Shown: positions 1-13,809 of the stretch, one piece after another
Layout of the letters: each line of letters starts with the position of its first letter
Numbering within the stretch: position 1 is the first letter of the stretch
Program-made: the position numbers and the translations under genes
Assembly: GCA_963556195.1 (NCBI GenBank)
Contig: OY744529.1
Span: 58,158,080-58,222,079, forward strand
Length of the DNA: 64,000 nucleotides
Source: Sepiola atlantica
Taxonomy: Eukaryota > Mollusca > Cephalopoda > Sepiida > Sepiolidae
Reading direction: 5' to 3'
The notes under the pieces: model-generated
The model's database searches: none
The model's input: only the letters and a program-made list of their open reading frames with translations
Told to the model about the DNA's origin: nothing

Positions 1-653
1 ATTATAACTGAGATTTGATGTCTGTTTATCTGAAACTATGCTACATTTCTCATAGATATTATGTCAAATTTCTTAAAGATGTTTTTTTTTTACATCTGAA
101 ACATTGAAAATTTTCATTTTAATATTTACTCTGCTGTCTATGCTGAATTAGATCTCATTCAAAACAGATTATTAGTAATATGTATTATTAAATATGTAGT
201 AACGTTTACTTGAGATATAAGAAATAGCAATTCTTAAAAGAAATGTGAGATTTAATATATAGGGTAGTCTAAAAGTCTTGTTAGCCCTACTAAAAAGTAA
301 TAATGATAGGAACAATCACTAAAGCACATCTTCGTAAAATATCAAACAGATTATGATGCTGTATCATTTTGCACCACAAAAATGACAGTCTTCATACAGA
401 CATTCTCGGTGTGTATCAGTGTCAATGAAAGTGAATAAACTGAATCCAAGACATGTGTTTTGTATTGCTGCATTACTTGTTTCTCTATCGTTGTTACTTT
501 TTAGTCGACGTAACAAAACTCTAAGACCACTTTGTACATAATTATAAAAAGCCGGTCTTAACAATTAATTGCTCATATTATTAATTTCTAATTTTATTTT
601 CATGTATAAAAGCAGAAGATTTGTATAAAAGTTTTGGTTTTTGAAAAACTCAC
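1..653. other. LRP1 intron, nothing recognised
   Basis: A+T-rich intron sequence downstream of the last visible exon. I see no exon, repeat array or element in it. Confidence 0.5.
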
Positions 654-831
654 CCCATGATCGGGTGCAAAGCGAGAGCCCTGGGCTGTTCCAGTCCATG
701 TTGAACGAGAACAGTTCTGAAGGCACCATTTAATCTGGCCACAGAAATTCTGCCAAATGATACTCCATATGAAGTGAAATACATGTTGCCAGACAGCCAG
801 TCAATAGCAAATCCTTCAGGATTTTCCAGGC
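654..831 (-). CDS. LRP1: LRP1 exon bb: propeller 4
   Basis: Encodes [38 protein letters not shown] and ALALHPIMG. Phase 1 in, phase 2 out; donor GTGAGT. Last exon inside the window; the remaining blades lie before position 1. Confidence 0.94.
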
Positions 832-1701
832 CTAAACAAAAAAAAAACAACAGAAAAATTTTTCATTTTCAAAGAAAAATAAATATTTCAGTATAAAATA
901 TGCAAGTTTTATTTTCAATGAAAATTCAGCAGCAGCAAAGCATATTATAATTCAGCAAATCATATTATAATTCAGCAAAGCATATTATAAATCAGCAAAT
1001 CATATTTTAATAACAATAATAAATTGTTGAAGCGTAAGAAAAATATTTAAACAAAAAATAATTGTAGAAGACAACAAAACTAATATTCAAAGAATTCTAT
1101 GTTATGAAAAAGTTTCATTTCTTTTCATCTTATTTTCACCGTTTCTTCATATTTACAATGAAAATGACAAGAATAATCATAAAATCAATTTGAAATTTTA
1201 ACCCTTTTACTACTATATGAGGGAGGGAAGAGAAAGTAATTCACAAGTGTTCATATTTGACACAGGAGTGAGAAAGTATTATTTTGTTATCTATTATTAT
1301 TGTAAATGTGAATTAATGAATGTTTGTTTCCTTAAGGTTTTTTCTGATATACTTTAATAACACAACATACATGCTAAAATATACCTTAGTTCTGGGATTC
1401 AGTTATGTTTGAAAAAATTGTTTTAATTGTTCTAATTAGCTCTAACTTATAATTAACTGAATAAGTCACCTATCTCTCGCTTAACTATGTATGTATTTCT
1501 CTCGACCTTCTCACTATGTTCATAAATTCATTCTCTAATATTTCTTTAATGTCTCTGTGAGCACTTAGAGAAAGACTGACTCTTTTTTTAGCGCATTGTC
1601 ATCTAATTTCCATATGTTTCTGTAAACACCACAAACACATATGTAAATTAGATAAGAAAATAAAAACGCTTTTTACTTCTATATAAGAATAATAAAACTT
1701 C

Positions 1702-1738
<37 letters not shown>

Positions 1739-3530
1739 GAAGTAGATTTATTATATTTAGTTATGCATGAAGAATGTCTTAATTTTTATTTTATTATCTT
1801 TTGTTTTTGCTGGGGATGGGGCGTCCTACTAGATACCATACATTCACCTGCTATTTCAGAGAGACTCCAATTGAGAGATCTTTTTAGGATTTTTTTTCCA
1901 GTTTCTCAACAAATATGTCACAGTTTCTGAATTTTCAAATGAAATCAAAGTAGAAGAAATAATGGTTGTGGTTGTGACCCAATGGTTAATGAGTATGTCT
2001 AGTATTTAATTAAAAGTAATAAAAAAACATAAATAGATGAAATTAAATTTTCATTAACTAACATATTTCCATTCGCTTTGATCTAGTAATACTAAAACTA
2101 ATTATGGCATTTTTGAATGAGTTACACTTTGAGACGAGATAAATAATAAAGGAGAGTGATGCTAAGCGAAGATACTGACCAGAGATAATGACAGAATGAG
2201 AGCCCATATTGGTGAGGTTTGCACTGCTGATGACATTGCGCACTTTATCGGCCCAATAGATTTGTTGTGTTGAAAGATCAAAGTCAACAACAGAAGGTGT
2301 GCCTACATGTGGTACTGTGATCGCTGGCATCACATTATAATGAGCATCTTCAAGCTGCACTCCAAGAAGAACACCAACCGAAGCAAACAACAGAAAGTTG
2401 GGAATTTCTGAAAAGAAAAATACAACAAAAATTAAGCAATAAAAAAATTAATAATTTATTTAAATTGGAATCCAAGATAAACATTATTAATATGATATTC
2501 TTCAAACTATAAATTAATCAAATTATTCATTGCTATGATTGTATAATTGAATAATGAAAAAAAAACAAACTACTGGATAAATGAAAATATTCCTGTTGAA
2601 ATCTAAAATCTAAATGTTACCTTCTGACATTTTAAAAGTTGGACTTAAATAGTATTTAAGCTGACATATCAAAATGTAATTCTGCTTTGTTATTGTTGTA
2701 GCATGTTATTGGCACTACTATAATAACATACTTCACTATAGTTTATTTAAAAAATTATGTACCCCCATACAATTGCTAATAAGGAAACATTTTTCAATTA
2801 TAACCTAAAATCAGCAAAGGGAATAACTAACATTTTTTATTGAAGAATATAAAAAGTATTTAGTGAAATCGGTATGAAAAGAGTTGTCTCCCTTACAAAT
2901 GAAATTTTATTTCTTTTTCTGCATAAGTTTAAAATATCTGCAAACAAATAAAAATTAAAAACTAAAGTGGCTTCAGTGCATCCTGAGAAAAGCAGTGTAG
3001 GTTAGGGTTAGGGTTTGATAATAGAGTTAGGGTTAGGGTTTGATAATAGAGTTAGGGTTAGGGTTAAGGTTTGATAATAGAGTTAGGGTTAGGGTTAAGG
3101 TTTGATAATGGAGTGTAATCAAACTTTTCATTGTTTTGGATAATCATTTCTTAATAGTTTTGGAATATTTAGTTGTCCACGTCTGATCACAGAGTTATTA
3201 CCATGTTGTATTATCTCTTTGGCTGGATCTGCATGAGATAAATGAGTGCAAAAGACAGACACCTTTTTGGTATACTAATGTATTACAGCAACTTGAACAC
3301 CAGCGTGTCTGTTGCATCATATATTATTAAAACTTTTTTTAAATAATTTTCTTTTTAGGTTGCCATGCAGAAAGGAGGCCCGCATGGTTGCACATTATTT
3401 AGCTCTGTGTTTCTTCAAATGACTTACTATTTAAAACCACTTTTCCTAACATATCACATGATTCTTTATAGATTATTCAATGTTGATAAATAAACAAAAA
3501 ACGCCACAAGAGGGGTGTAGAGCTTTAATA

Positions 3531-3617
<87 letters not shown>

Positions 3618-6600
3618 GCGGATTAATTTTAGAATATTTCTTTTGTAAGATCTTCTTTCAACTAATGTGAGACAGATTTATTAAATGAACCTGCGATTAT
3701 TATCAGACATTTTAAAAAAATTTTTATTAAATGAATGTGTCCTTATTAATAATAATTATTTTTACTCAACATTAATTTTTCTAAATTTTCAAAAGAAAAC
3801 TTTTTTTTAAAAAGGTATGAAATTGCTACATTTTAAATTCTTCTTCTTCATCTAGTTTTGGTATTTAGGGTGCTACGGGTGTTCCAGACTCTAGGGTGGG
3901 CAACACTAGACAATGTCTCATGCCTGTTCTCAATACAGTCCAATCCAAGGAGTCAGGTTTCAGGTGCCATTGAGTCAGGTTTTCCTCAGTCTACTACTTC
4001 TTAGTACCCAGGATATCCGGATGTGTTATGGAGATGATGCAACAGGTGACACGCTGTACATGACTGAATCAACTGAGATGCTGAGCAGGTAAAGCATCCT
4101 TAATCTCACCAATAAGGAGTTCCTGATAAAGCATGATTGTTATCCTAACATTTTATTTGATTACATATTTCTAATATACCATCAGTTCAAAAAGAAAAAG
4201 AAAAAAAGGCAAGTGTTTCAAAGGCAATCCAATGTTCAACCACTCTTTACTCCTCTCTGATCTCTCCCAATATCAACTCAACTCTTCAATCCAAAAAGTA
4301 AAGTTTTTATACTAATTAATCCAGCACCTATGCAAATTGACTACCAACCAGAGCCATCTATCCATCTAGCTTTAGAGACTCCAAACAGCCAATCTGCAAA
4401 ATAACTCAATTGAAAGATATTGTTATTTTGTAGCCTTGAACTTATTCTCCCAAAATTCATACTTTACTTAAGCGTCCAGTCTAGCTTGCAAACACAGCAT
4501 GACACCTGCTGTCTGTTAGAACGACGAACCACAGCTGGCTCAACATCAGCAGTTTGGGGGTTCTCCCTTTCAACCGCGTTACAGTATTATTGAAAACCAA
4601 TTTACAGAAAGCTAAACAGCTGTCAGATTAACAGCTTTGAAATCAGGAGTCAGAATCCTTTCTGTTGTAAGGAAATCTGTTATTCATTTCGTCACATGAT
4701 TAATTTGAAGTCAGTTTAAATTAAAAAATAAGTTAGGTAGAAAGAATTTCAAACATCACATGGTATAGATGTTGCTTTAAAGACTGGAAACAATTTAAAA
4801 ACACTACACCTCTCCTATGGCAAAATGGAAGAAACTATATAATGGGTGAAAAACTCTTGAAAAACTGGTTAGTATAAATTTTAAAAATTATGAAAAATCA
4901 AAAGATCAACTATTTCTTTCCAGTCTTCCAGCAATCCAGTCCAATCATGCAACCCATTCTCATTTTATTGGTCCAATTCGGAAACATTCTTTGTTTTCTA
5001 GGTTTTGTTTCATTTACTAAGTAAATCAGCACTGAAAGATCTCATCCATAACGCAAAGCAAATCTCGATTTTCTTCTTTGCTAGAATCATTTCTTACCTT
5101 CACATGTTTTATTGTCAGACTTCAATTTTGTAAGATAAGGGCAATGACAGGTAGAAGTTCCTCCATGATTTAGGAGACATAGGTGGGAACATCCACCATT
5201 GTTCGTTCCACATGGGTTAGGGGCTGAAAAGAAAAAGAAAAAAAATCAATAATGTAATGTCAATGTATTTAGTAACCGAGAGTAACTTCCCTTATTTTCT
5301 GATTATCTCTCTTTTGGAGAACTCTTTATATAAGTACGAAACTATAAAATCTCACAACACGAGTCTTATTAGCTTGATGATACAATCAGAGCACAGGGTG
5401 ACGTAAGTGCTAGTGGAACTGCAAGAGTTAGGAGTGGATAAAGTAAGTGCATGGAACTTCTGCCATTATTAACAAGCAGTGTTATCATTGTCGACCAAGA
5501 GAAGAGTCCATCAGGCATGTGTATGCAGTGTGATGATGTATGAAAGTGAGACCTGACCAGTGAAGGTTGAGGATATGCCTTGCATGGCGAGAAATGATAT
5601 GAGAATGATACGATGGGTGTGTATTGTGAGTCTAAAAATTAGGCTTAGTTCTGATGATCTCAAAAGAAGATTAAATCAAATTTGGACAGTATAGGAAGAT
5701 GTGTGTAGAACAGGAGACTTTAATGGTAGTGCCACGATAAAAGAATGGATAAGAGTTCTTAAGTAGATGTAGAACAGTTAAGGTAGCAGGTCCAATTTAC
5801 AGGAGAAGGACAAGGAAAACATGGGAGGAAGTGATAAAAATGAACTTGAGAGAAATAGGGATAATTAAAGACCTAGTCAGAGATAGGTTGGTTTGGAAGT
5901 CAATTTCTTAAAGCCGTCCAACACATGCCAACATGAAAAACGTAAATTAAACCCATGATGATGATGACGACGACAAGTTCTTTTGTTATTTTTTACTTAT
6001 ATTCACTTCAAACGAGGCAGATTACCACTGAGCTGTAAGGGGCTACTGTAAATTAGGAGCCAGATTAATAGGGACATCTTAAGTGGGGAGTTGTGCAGCA
6101 CAACGTTTATTCACATTATATTTAAATGTTTATTCACATTATATTTAAATGTTTATTCACATTATATTTAAACGTTTATTCACATTATATTTAAATGTTT
6201 ATTCACATTATATTTAAATGTTTATTCACATTATATTTAAACGTTTATTCACATTATATTTAAATGTTTATTCACATTATATTTAAATGTTTATTCACAT
6301 TATATTTAAATGTTTATTCACATTAAATTTAAATGTTTATTCACATTATATTTAAATGTTTATTCACATTATATTTAAATGTTTATTCACATTATATTTA
6401 AATGTTTATTCACATTAAATTTAAATGTTTATTCACATTATATTTAAATGTTTATTCACATTATATTTAAATGTTTATTCACATTATATTTAAATGTTTA
6501 TTCACATTATATTTAAACGTTTATTCACATTATATTTAAATGTTTATTCACATTATATTTAAATGTTTATTCACATTATATTTAAATGTTTATTCACATT

Positions 6601-9600
6601 ATATTTAAATGTTTATTCACATTAAATTTAAATGTTTATTCACATTATATTTAAATTTTTATTCACATTAAATTTAAATGTTTATTCACATTATATTTAA
6701 ATGTTTATTCACATTATATTTAAATGTTTATTCACATTATATTTAAATGTTTATTCACATTATATTTAAATGTTTATTCACATTATATTTAAACGTTTAT
6801 TCACATTATATTTAAATGTTTATTCACATTATATTTAAATGTTTATTCACATTATATTTAAATGTTTATTCACATTATATTTAAACGTTTATTCACATTA
6901 TATTTAAATGTTTATTCACATTATATTTAAATGTTTATTCACATTATATTTAAACGTTTATTCACATTATATTTAAATGTTTATTCACATTATATTTAAA
7001 TGTTTATTCACATTAAATTTAAATGTTTATTCACATTATATTTAAATGTTTATTCACATTATATTTAAATGTTTATTCACATTATATTTAAATGTTTATT
7101 CACATTATATTTAAACGCTTATTCACATTATATTTAAATGTTTATTCACATTATATTTAAATTTCTGCATGTTAGGAACAGGAAAGGAATTCCTAAGGCA
7201 AGCAGTTCGAAGAAAAAAGCTATTAGAGTAGAAATTTTTTTGGCATCAAGGGACCTCTACAGGTTTGGTTGGGGTATTTACATTGCAGCAAGTTTATTGG
7301 AGTGCATCTATTGAGGTACTTGTAAAACAAGCAGAAGGACGGCACATTGAGACAGGAGCTGGAGCATGGTGAACAGTGTGGGAACTATTAGATTAGAGGC
7401 TCTTTTTTGGACCCTCTCTAAGAGGAAGAGGCTAGTGGTTGGTGCACCGACAAAGATGTGGCAACAATACTCCATGCATGAACGAATGCTGGCTTTGTAG
7501 AGATAAAGGATACTGGCAGGTGAAAGAAGTTTTTTAGCCTGGTAGAGGGAGCCCACCTTCTTTGAACAATCTGTTTCCTACACATTGATCAAATTTTACT
7601 TTTGTCTTTTGTAATGAATAATTACGAGTAACTTCCCTTACTCTGACTTATCTCCCTTTTGGAGAACTCTCCTGCTTTTACTAACCACTATAAATAGTAG
7701 CACTAATACTGTACCGACATTGTGTGCTGAATAAAGCTTTCCCAAGTTACGTCTGTTCTCGTTAGTCATTACAATTTATTCAGCACACAATGAACTGTGC
7801 CACCCAGGAATAACACGAATGACACATGTTGTACGAATCAGAAATCTACCATATTCTTCGGATGACGTAAAGAAAATGATAAAATCGTGTACAATATGTG
7901 CTGAACATAAACCACAATTCTTCAGGCCTAAAACCGGGACACTGATAAAAGCGACACAACCATTCGAGAGAATAAACATCGATTTTAAGGGTCCACTACC
8001 ATCTAATAATGGAAATCGTTACATTCTAACCGTCATCGACGAATATTCACGATTCCCATTCGCATTTCCTTGTCCAGACATGTCAGCGAAATCGGTGATA
8101 CGGTGCTTGTGCTCTTTATTTGCCATTTTTGGTGTTCCAGCCTACATCCATTCAGATCGTGGAGCCTCTTTTATGTCTGAACAACTCAAACAATTTCTTC
8201 ACGAACGAGGAGTAGCCACAAGCCGAACGACGCCGTACCACCCTCAGGGAAACGCCCAATGTGAGCGCTATAACGGTATAATATGGAAAAGCATACAACT
8301 AGCAGTCACAAACCGCAAATGCCCAATTACCCACTGGGAAGATCTTCTCCCAGAATCTCTGTACGCCATTAGAACGCTCTTATGTACAGCCACAAATGCC
8401 ACACCTCACGAGAGGTTTCTTCCATTCCAACGAAGAAGCTCAGCGGGAACTTCGCTTCCATCATGGCTCTTGAAACCTGGAACGGTTCTTCTGAGACGTT
8501 TCGTCCGTCATAGTAAGAATGACCCATTAACGAACCATGTAGAACTGATTGAGGCGAATCCACATTATGAATTGATACGACATTCTAATGGAAAAGAATC
8601 GACTGTTTCCCTTAGAGACCTTGCACCTGCAGGGGATATACCTACACTCAATATAACCCCTGGGGAGACGCCTACATCTCAAGACCCTTCCACCTTGGCT
8701 GAAGGTCAAGCTGCACCATATGACTCATCTACGGACTCAGTACAACCATCAGATATGGAGTCCATAACATCTGTAGAAAGTCAAGGTGCTCAGAACGAGC
8801 CAGAGGTGAACGATCATCCACTTGCTCCAAAACGAGCTCATCCCCGAACCGATTCAGAACCCCTGTTTTTAGAATCACAACCACTCGCACCCAGAAGGAG
8901 ACGGATTTTTACTCACTCAGGACGGAGAGTGAAAATCGACCCCTGCATATCGTCAGACTCAGAAACCCAGAGTCCTGATTCTACTCCCGATACCAGACTA
9001 CCGAGGCGTTCCAACAGAACCAGCAAAAAGCCCGGTTGATGGAACGACTTTATTCCCTTCTGATTGAAATAGAAAGGGGGTGAATGTAATGAATAATTAC
9101 GAGTAACTTTCCTTACTCTGACTTATCTCCCTTTTGGAGAACTCTCCTGCTTCTACTAAACACTATAAATAGTAGCACTAATACTGTACCGACATTGTGT
9201 GCTGAATAAAGCTTTCCCAAGTTACGTCTGTTCTCGTTAGTCATTATATCTTTATTATTTCATATTTCATTACATGGAATATTTTCAAAATTATTGAAAT
9301 CCATTGAACTAATTACATTTCAAGGGTAAAAATGAGGTAATGTTTCATGGGACTGACCTATGGCCATAGTCAGTTAAGAGATGTTATGTTTGCATCAAAA
9401 GGTTGCATATTCTGATCAAGTTTTATACAAATATGAATATGTTTTCAGTAAACAAAAACCTTGATTTTAAAAAGTTGTCTTTAGTTTTCTTTTTTATCTA
9501 TGCATTTTTTCTTTTTTTATATTATTATAATGTAGTATTATTGTTTTTTATACTAATTTTACTTTTATAATGTTTTTATTTCCATGTTAAATGATTTGTC

Positions 9601-12600
9601 TCATTTTCAATAATACATAATCTTAAAACTATTATTATTTAATAAAAATGATGAAAAAAAATCAATAAAAGTTAATTTTGTTAGCAAAATTGATTTGTAA
9701 TTAGTTAAAAAGAAAGACTGAATCAAACATTTTTAGACAAATATAAGGATTAAGATGATTTGTATTTTGGAAAACAGTCTGGTAAAAAGATTTTGACGAT
9801 ATCGAAATACTAGTAAATGATATCATGCAATAATAGTGACATGTTATGAAAAAGCTAATACCATAGATGTTTTACTTACCCCAAGGTTGTCTTTTAGGAT
9901 GTAAGACATGGATATCAAATGGTTGAGTCTCTGTTTTATGAATAACTGTTGCATTGGTTCCATTAAACTTGTTGGCCTGGATTAGAACAAAATTTAATCA
10001 ATATTTTGCTGATGATATAATTGGTAAATTCACTGAAACAATTTTAGTCTGATAAGATTTATTCAAAAAGAAATTTATTAACAATTTTTCTGAGCTTAAA
10101 GAATATTTTCTGCTCTTGTATTCAGAAACCCAATGTTAATAAGAAATTATCAGTTAACTTTATGGCATGATTCTTTTGTTATCTCACAGATTTCTCCAGA
10201 GTCGCATGCATGCAGTGAAGTGCCTCAAGGATCTGTCCTGGGTCAAGTTCTGTTTCTCCTATACGTCAATGATCTGTCAGATGACTTGACTGAAAAGATA
10301 CTTATCTTTGCAGACGATGTGAAGCTGATATCACCTAGAAGCAACTATCATCAACTTCAAGATAATCTCAACAGAATCTGGTTCTTGTCTTCAAGCTGAG
10401 ATTTACCTCTGAACTCTGCAAAATGCAGTCATCTTCCTATCAACTCTTTACTTACTGCCCCCCCCCCTCCCCTGGCGACCATCGGTTTTCCACCTCAACC
10501 ACCCAACAACGTCACTACGGCAAAGACCTTGGTACAGTTGTAAACAACTCCTTCAAACCAACACGTAACTGTATTGATATGGCAAGCAAAGCCAGGCTGA
10601 GTTCTCTACCTGATCCAAAGATCTTTTCTATGCCTAACAGCAGACGCTTTCCGTCCCTTATACATAACTCTAGTATGGCCCATTCTTGAGTATGCCAGCC
10701 AAGCAACAAATCCCTATCTTCAAAAAGATATTGTACACCTGGAGCATAGTCAACGGTTGGCAACCAGGATGGTTATGAGATTCTCCACGCTTACCTACAA
10801 AAAACGGCTTCAAAGACTAAACTGTCTTCACTTGAGCAGCAAAGGATGTGAGTGAACCTGATTCTGGCATGAAGCATCATCAATAGAAAGGTAAATCTAT
10901 ATTTAGAGGAGTTTTTCCCCTTAACACTTAGTTGCGGTCTCCGCGCCCACCCACAGAACATGTATCATTGTCGTTTTCATCTCAAAAGAAAGGCAACATT
11001 CTCTATCCATGTTTCTGCTCCTTGGAATAGCCTAGCAGAGGTTGTAATGATGCCTACCATATTCAAGTTTAAAGTCGCCTTCGACAAACATTCAGACAGT
11101 ACATAGATGCAAGTGACCATTTCTTCACTAATGGTCTGTTATAATGAAGGGAGTGTGATTGGGTTTGTCTGTTTTATGGCATATTAAATCTTTTAGCTCT
11201 TTAATGTCAAAATGCAATGCTTAATTAAAATAATTAATTTCAAATCAGCTGCTAGTTACCCAATGCAGAGAAAAATTCAGATATTCAAACCAATGCTATT
11301 AATGCATAAGTTAATGTAATAAAACAAACTGGATTTAAACTAACTTTCTTCGCGATTTCATAATCTGTGTTTGTAACTATTAAACCACTTGCCAAGCTTC
11401 TATCAAATCACAAGATATATAAATGATATGCATACCAGAAATAAAATAGGATGATATAGTTTTCTTGGATTTCAAGTTGAAAAATAATATTAAAAAAATA
11501 TTCTTTTTTAATAAATTATAAAACCAATGCATGCACTGCTTCTTTTTTTAAATCAAAAAGTATTGAAATTGTTATAAAACATAATCTCATGATAATAAAA
11601 AAAAAGCAATTTAAGTTTGTATAAAATATAATAAAAAAGTGAGAGGTAAACTACAAAGAAACAAGGGAGACAACTCTTTGCTAGCAATGATCAGTATCAA
11701 AGTCTCTGGAATATATATATATATATATATATATATATTTCCTTTTATATGTACATAAAAAATAATTAATTAATATATATCTATAATATAAAAGGCAGTT
11801 GTCTGTGTGTATGTGTGTTTGTATGTCTGGCTAAAACTTTAAAGATACGCGACAGATACCCACTGAGTTGACTTTTCGAACATGTCCATTTTTCGGACCT
11901 ATAATTGGAAAAAAACGTCCGTTCCTTCATGTAGACCCGACACAAAATCTGACGCGGGTTGTCGGATCACTTTGTTTTTCCATCGCTTGTACGTCTTGCG
12001 CATGTGCGACGTGCCAAAAAAAAACCCCACAGATTCTAAAAGCGTTCAAGTGACTTATTTTTCTGTCATGAAGGGGGGGGGGGGTTAGAGGGCGACCAAG
12101 GAGAGAGAGGGCTCGGATGAGGGGAAGGGGGCATCGGGAAGAAGGAGATTGTTACACATTTGTCCCAGTGTATATATATATATATATATATATATTAATG
12201 AACTTTTTGTTTCTGTAATTACATTTGAAACTGATGGTATCGATGTTGTCTTAAGCTTCTGTAATTACATTTGAAACCGATGGTATCGATGTTGTACCAT
12301 TTTCTTCATAGACCTTTATCATCTATTTCAAAATACCGGATTTTCTTCTAGCTAATTTCACTTAATCCTTCATATAACTTGTAAAAGTGTTTTCTCTGTC
12401 CAAACGGTAAAAACACAACCCCCAATTTCGCTAGCCTCCTCTCCCTTCCACGGTAAATCAATGCTGGCTAAAAATGTGTTACATTAAAAATCAAATCCTC
12501 ATTTTTTTTCTCTCCTGTCCCTCCTCTCTCACTCCAAACAAGACAACATTTTATGGTTCTGTATCCACTTAAGTATTAGAAAATGTCTATGATACCTCCT

Positions 12601-12888
12601 ACGTTTCTTCCCTTTTTAGGTTTGAAGATTCAAGGGGTAGTCAAAGATATGTGGATGGGCACACACTAGTCCCATGTAAGCATCTCTTCATCACATTGGC
12701 TATACTCGATCTCTCTGCTACTACAGGACACAATACACACACAACTCTCAAGGTTGTAGGAAGTAGATGAAATTCTGTTTTTTAAAAAGACATTTTTTTA
12801 AAGACATTTTGTATTTCTATACGTCAAAAAATAAGAAATAAAATAAAAAATATATAAACATTTATATATTTTTAACATTATTTTTTAA

Positions 12889-12946
<58 letters not shown>

Positions 12947-13164
12947 AAAGACATAAAGGAAAAACAATTAAACACAGGAAGAAATAAAAATCAAACGAGT
13001 GCTTGTTGGTTCTGTTTAGATCTTTTTTTTTTCTGAAAATGTTTGGTTGATCCGAACAAAACCTATCAATCTCTCGTTTGATTTTTATTTCTTCCAATGT
13101 TTATTTGTTTTTCCTTTATTCATTTGATGGTATATGGTGTATTTTATCCTCATATATATATAAC

Positions 13165-13200
<36 letters not shown>

Positions 13201-13738
13201 GTTACTATTAACATACCTGGAATTGTTTGCCGTCTTATTTAGCAAACACTGTATGCTGGATTGTACAATTTAATCAGAATACAACAGAAATATCTATTTT
13301 TTCAACAATAAGAAATAATACTTACACTGACGATATGGTTTGATTTCCAGTCTGTCCAGTATAAAAAGTCGCCAAACAGTGTGATAGCAAAAGGGTGAGC
13401 CAGATGACTGTGGTTCTTTAATACCATCCGCAAATCTTTACCACCATAGGTAATTGTATGCAGTGAATCAGACCTAGCAAACAAAATAGTTGGTTTCAAT
13501 TTGATATTTCATGCAAATGCTTAGATATGTTTCTATTACATAGGCATTTGCTTTATATAACAACTATTTACAATACTTGGATCAAATAAAACTATAGCAA
13601 TATGAAAATGGTTCAACGCAAAATTATAAAAAATTGAAACCATTTTAATTGTGAAAAGAGAGTTTTATAAAAAGGAAAAAACCCATGACTCGCTGGGTCA
13701 GTATTTGTTATATCTATTATGTACTATTAAAACTATAA

Positions 13739-13809
<71 letters not shown>

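Larger units (their letters stand above)
7610..9248 (+). mobile_element. Internally deleted Ty3-type LTR retrotransposon (integrase-only), copy A
   Basis: Two 164-bp LTRs (7610-7773 and 9085-9248) begin TGTAATGAAT and end CATTACA (right copy CATTATA). A perfect 5-bp target duplication TCTTT flanks them (7605-7609, 9249-9253). A purine tract GAAAGGGGGTGAA precedes the right LTR. The interior holds only the integrase part of pol, intact; gag, protease, RT and RNase H are missing. The LTRs differ at only about four positions, so the insertion looks recent. The deletion junction is near 7785-7792, within eight bases (acacaatg) also found at the integrase side in copy B. Confidence 0.93.

Noticed and set aside
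3000..3113. Chromosome end
   Set aside because: Coding exons and ordinary introns continue on both sides.
6104..7163. CRISPR-like array
   Set aside because: Head-to-tail 23-bp repeats without unique spacers, in animal intron DNA.
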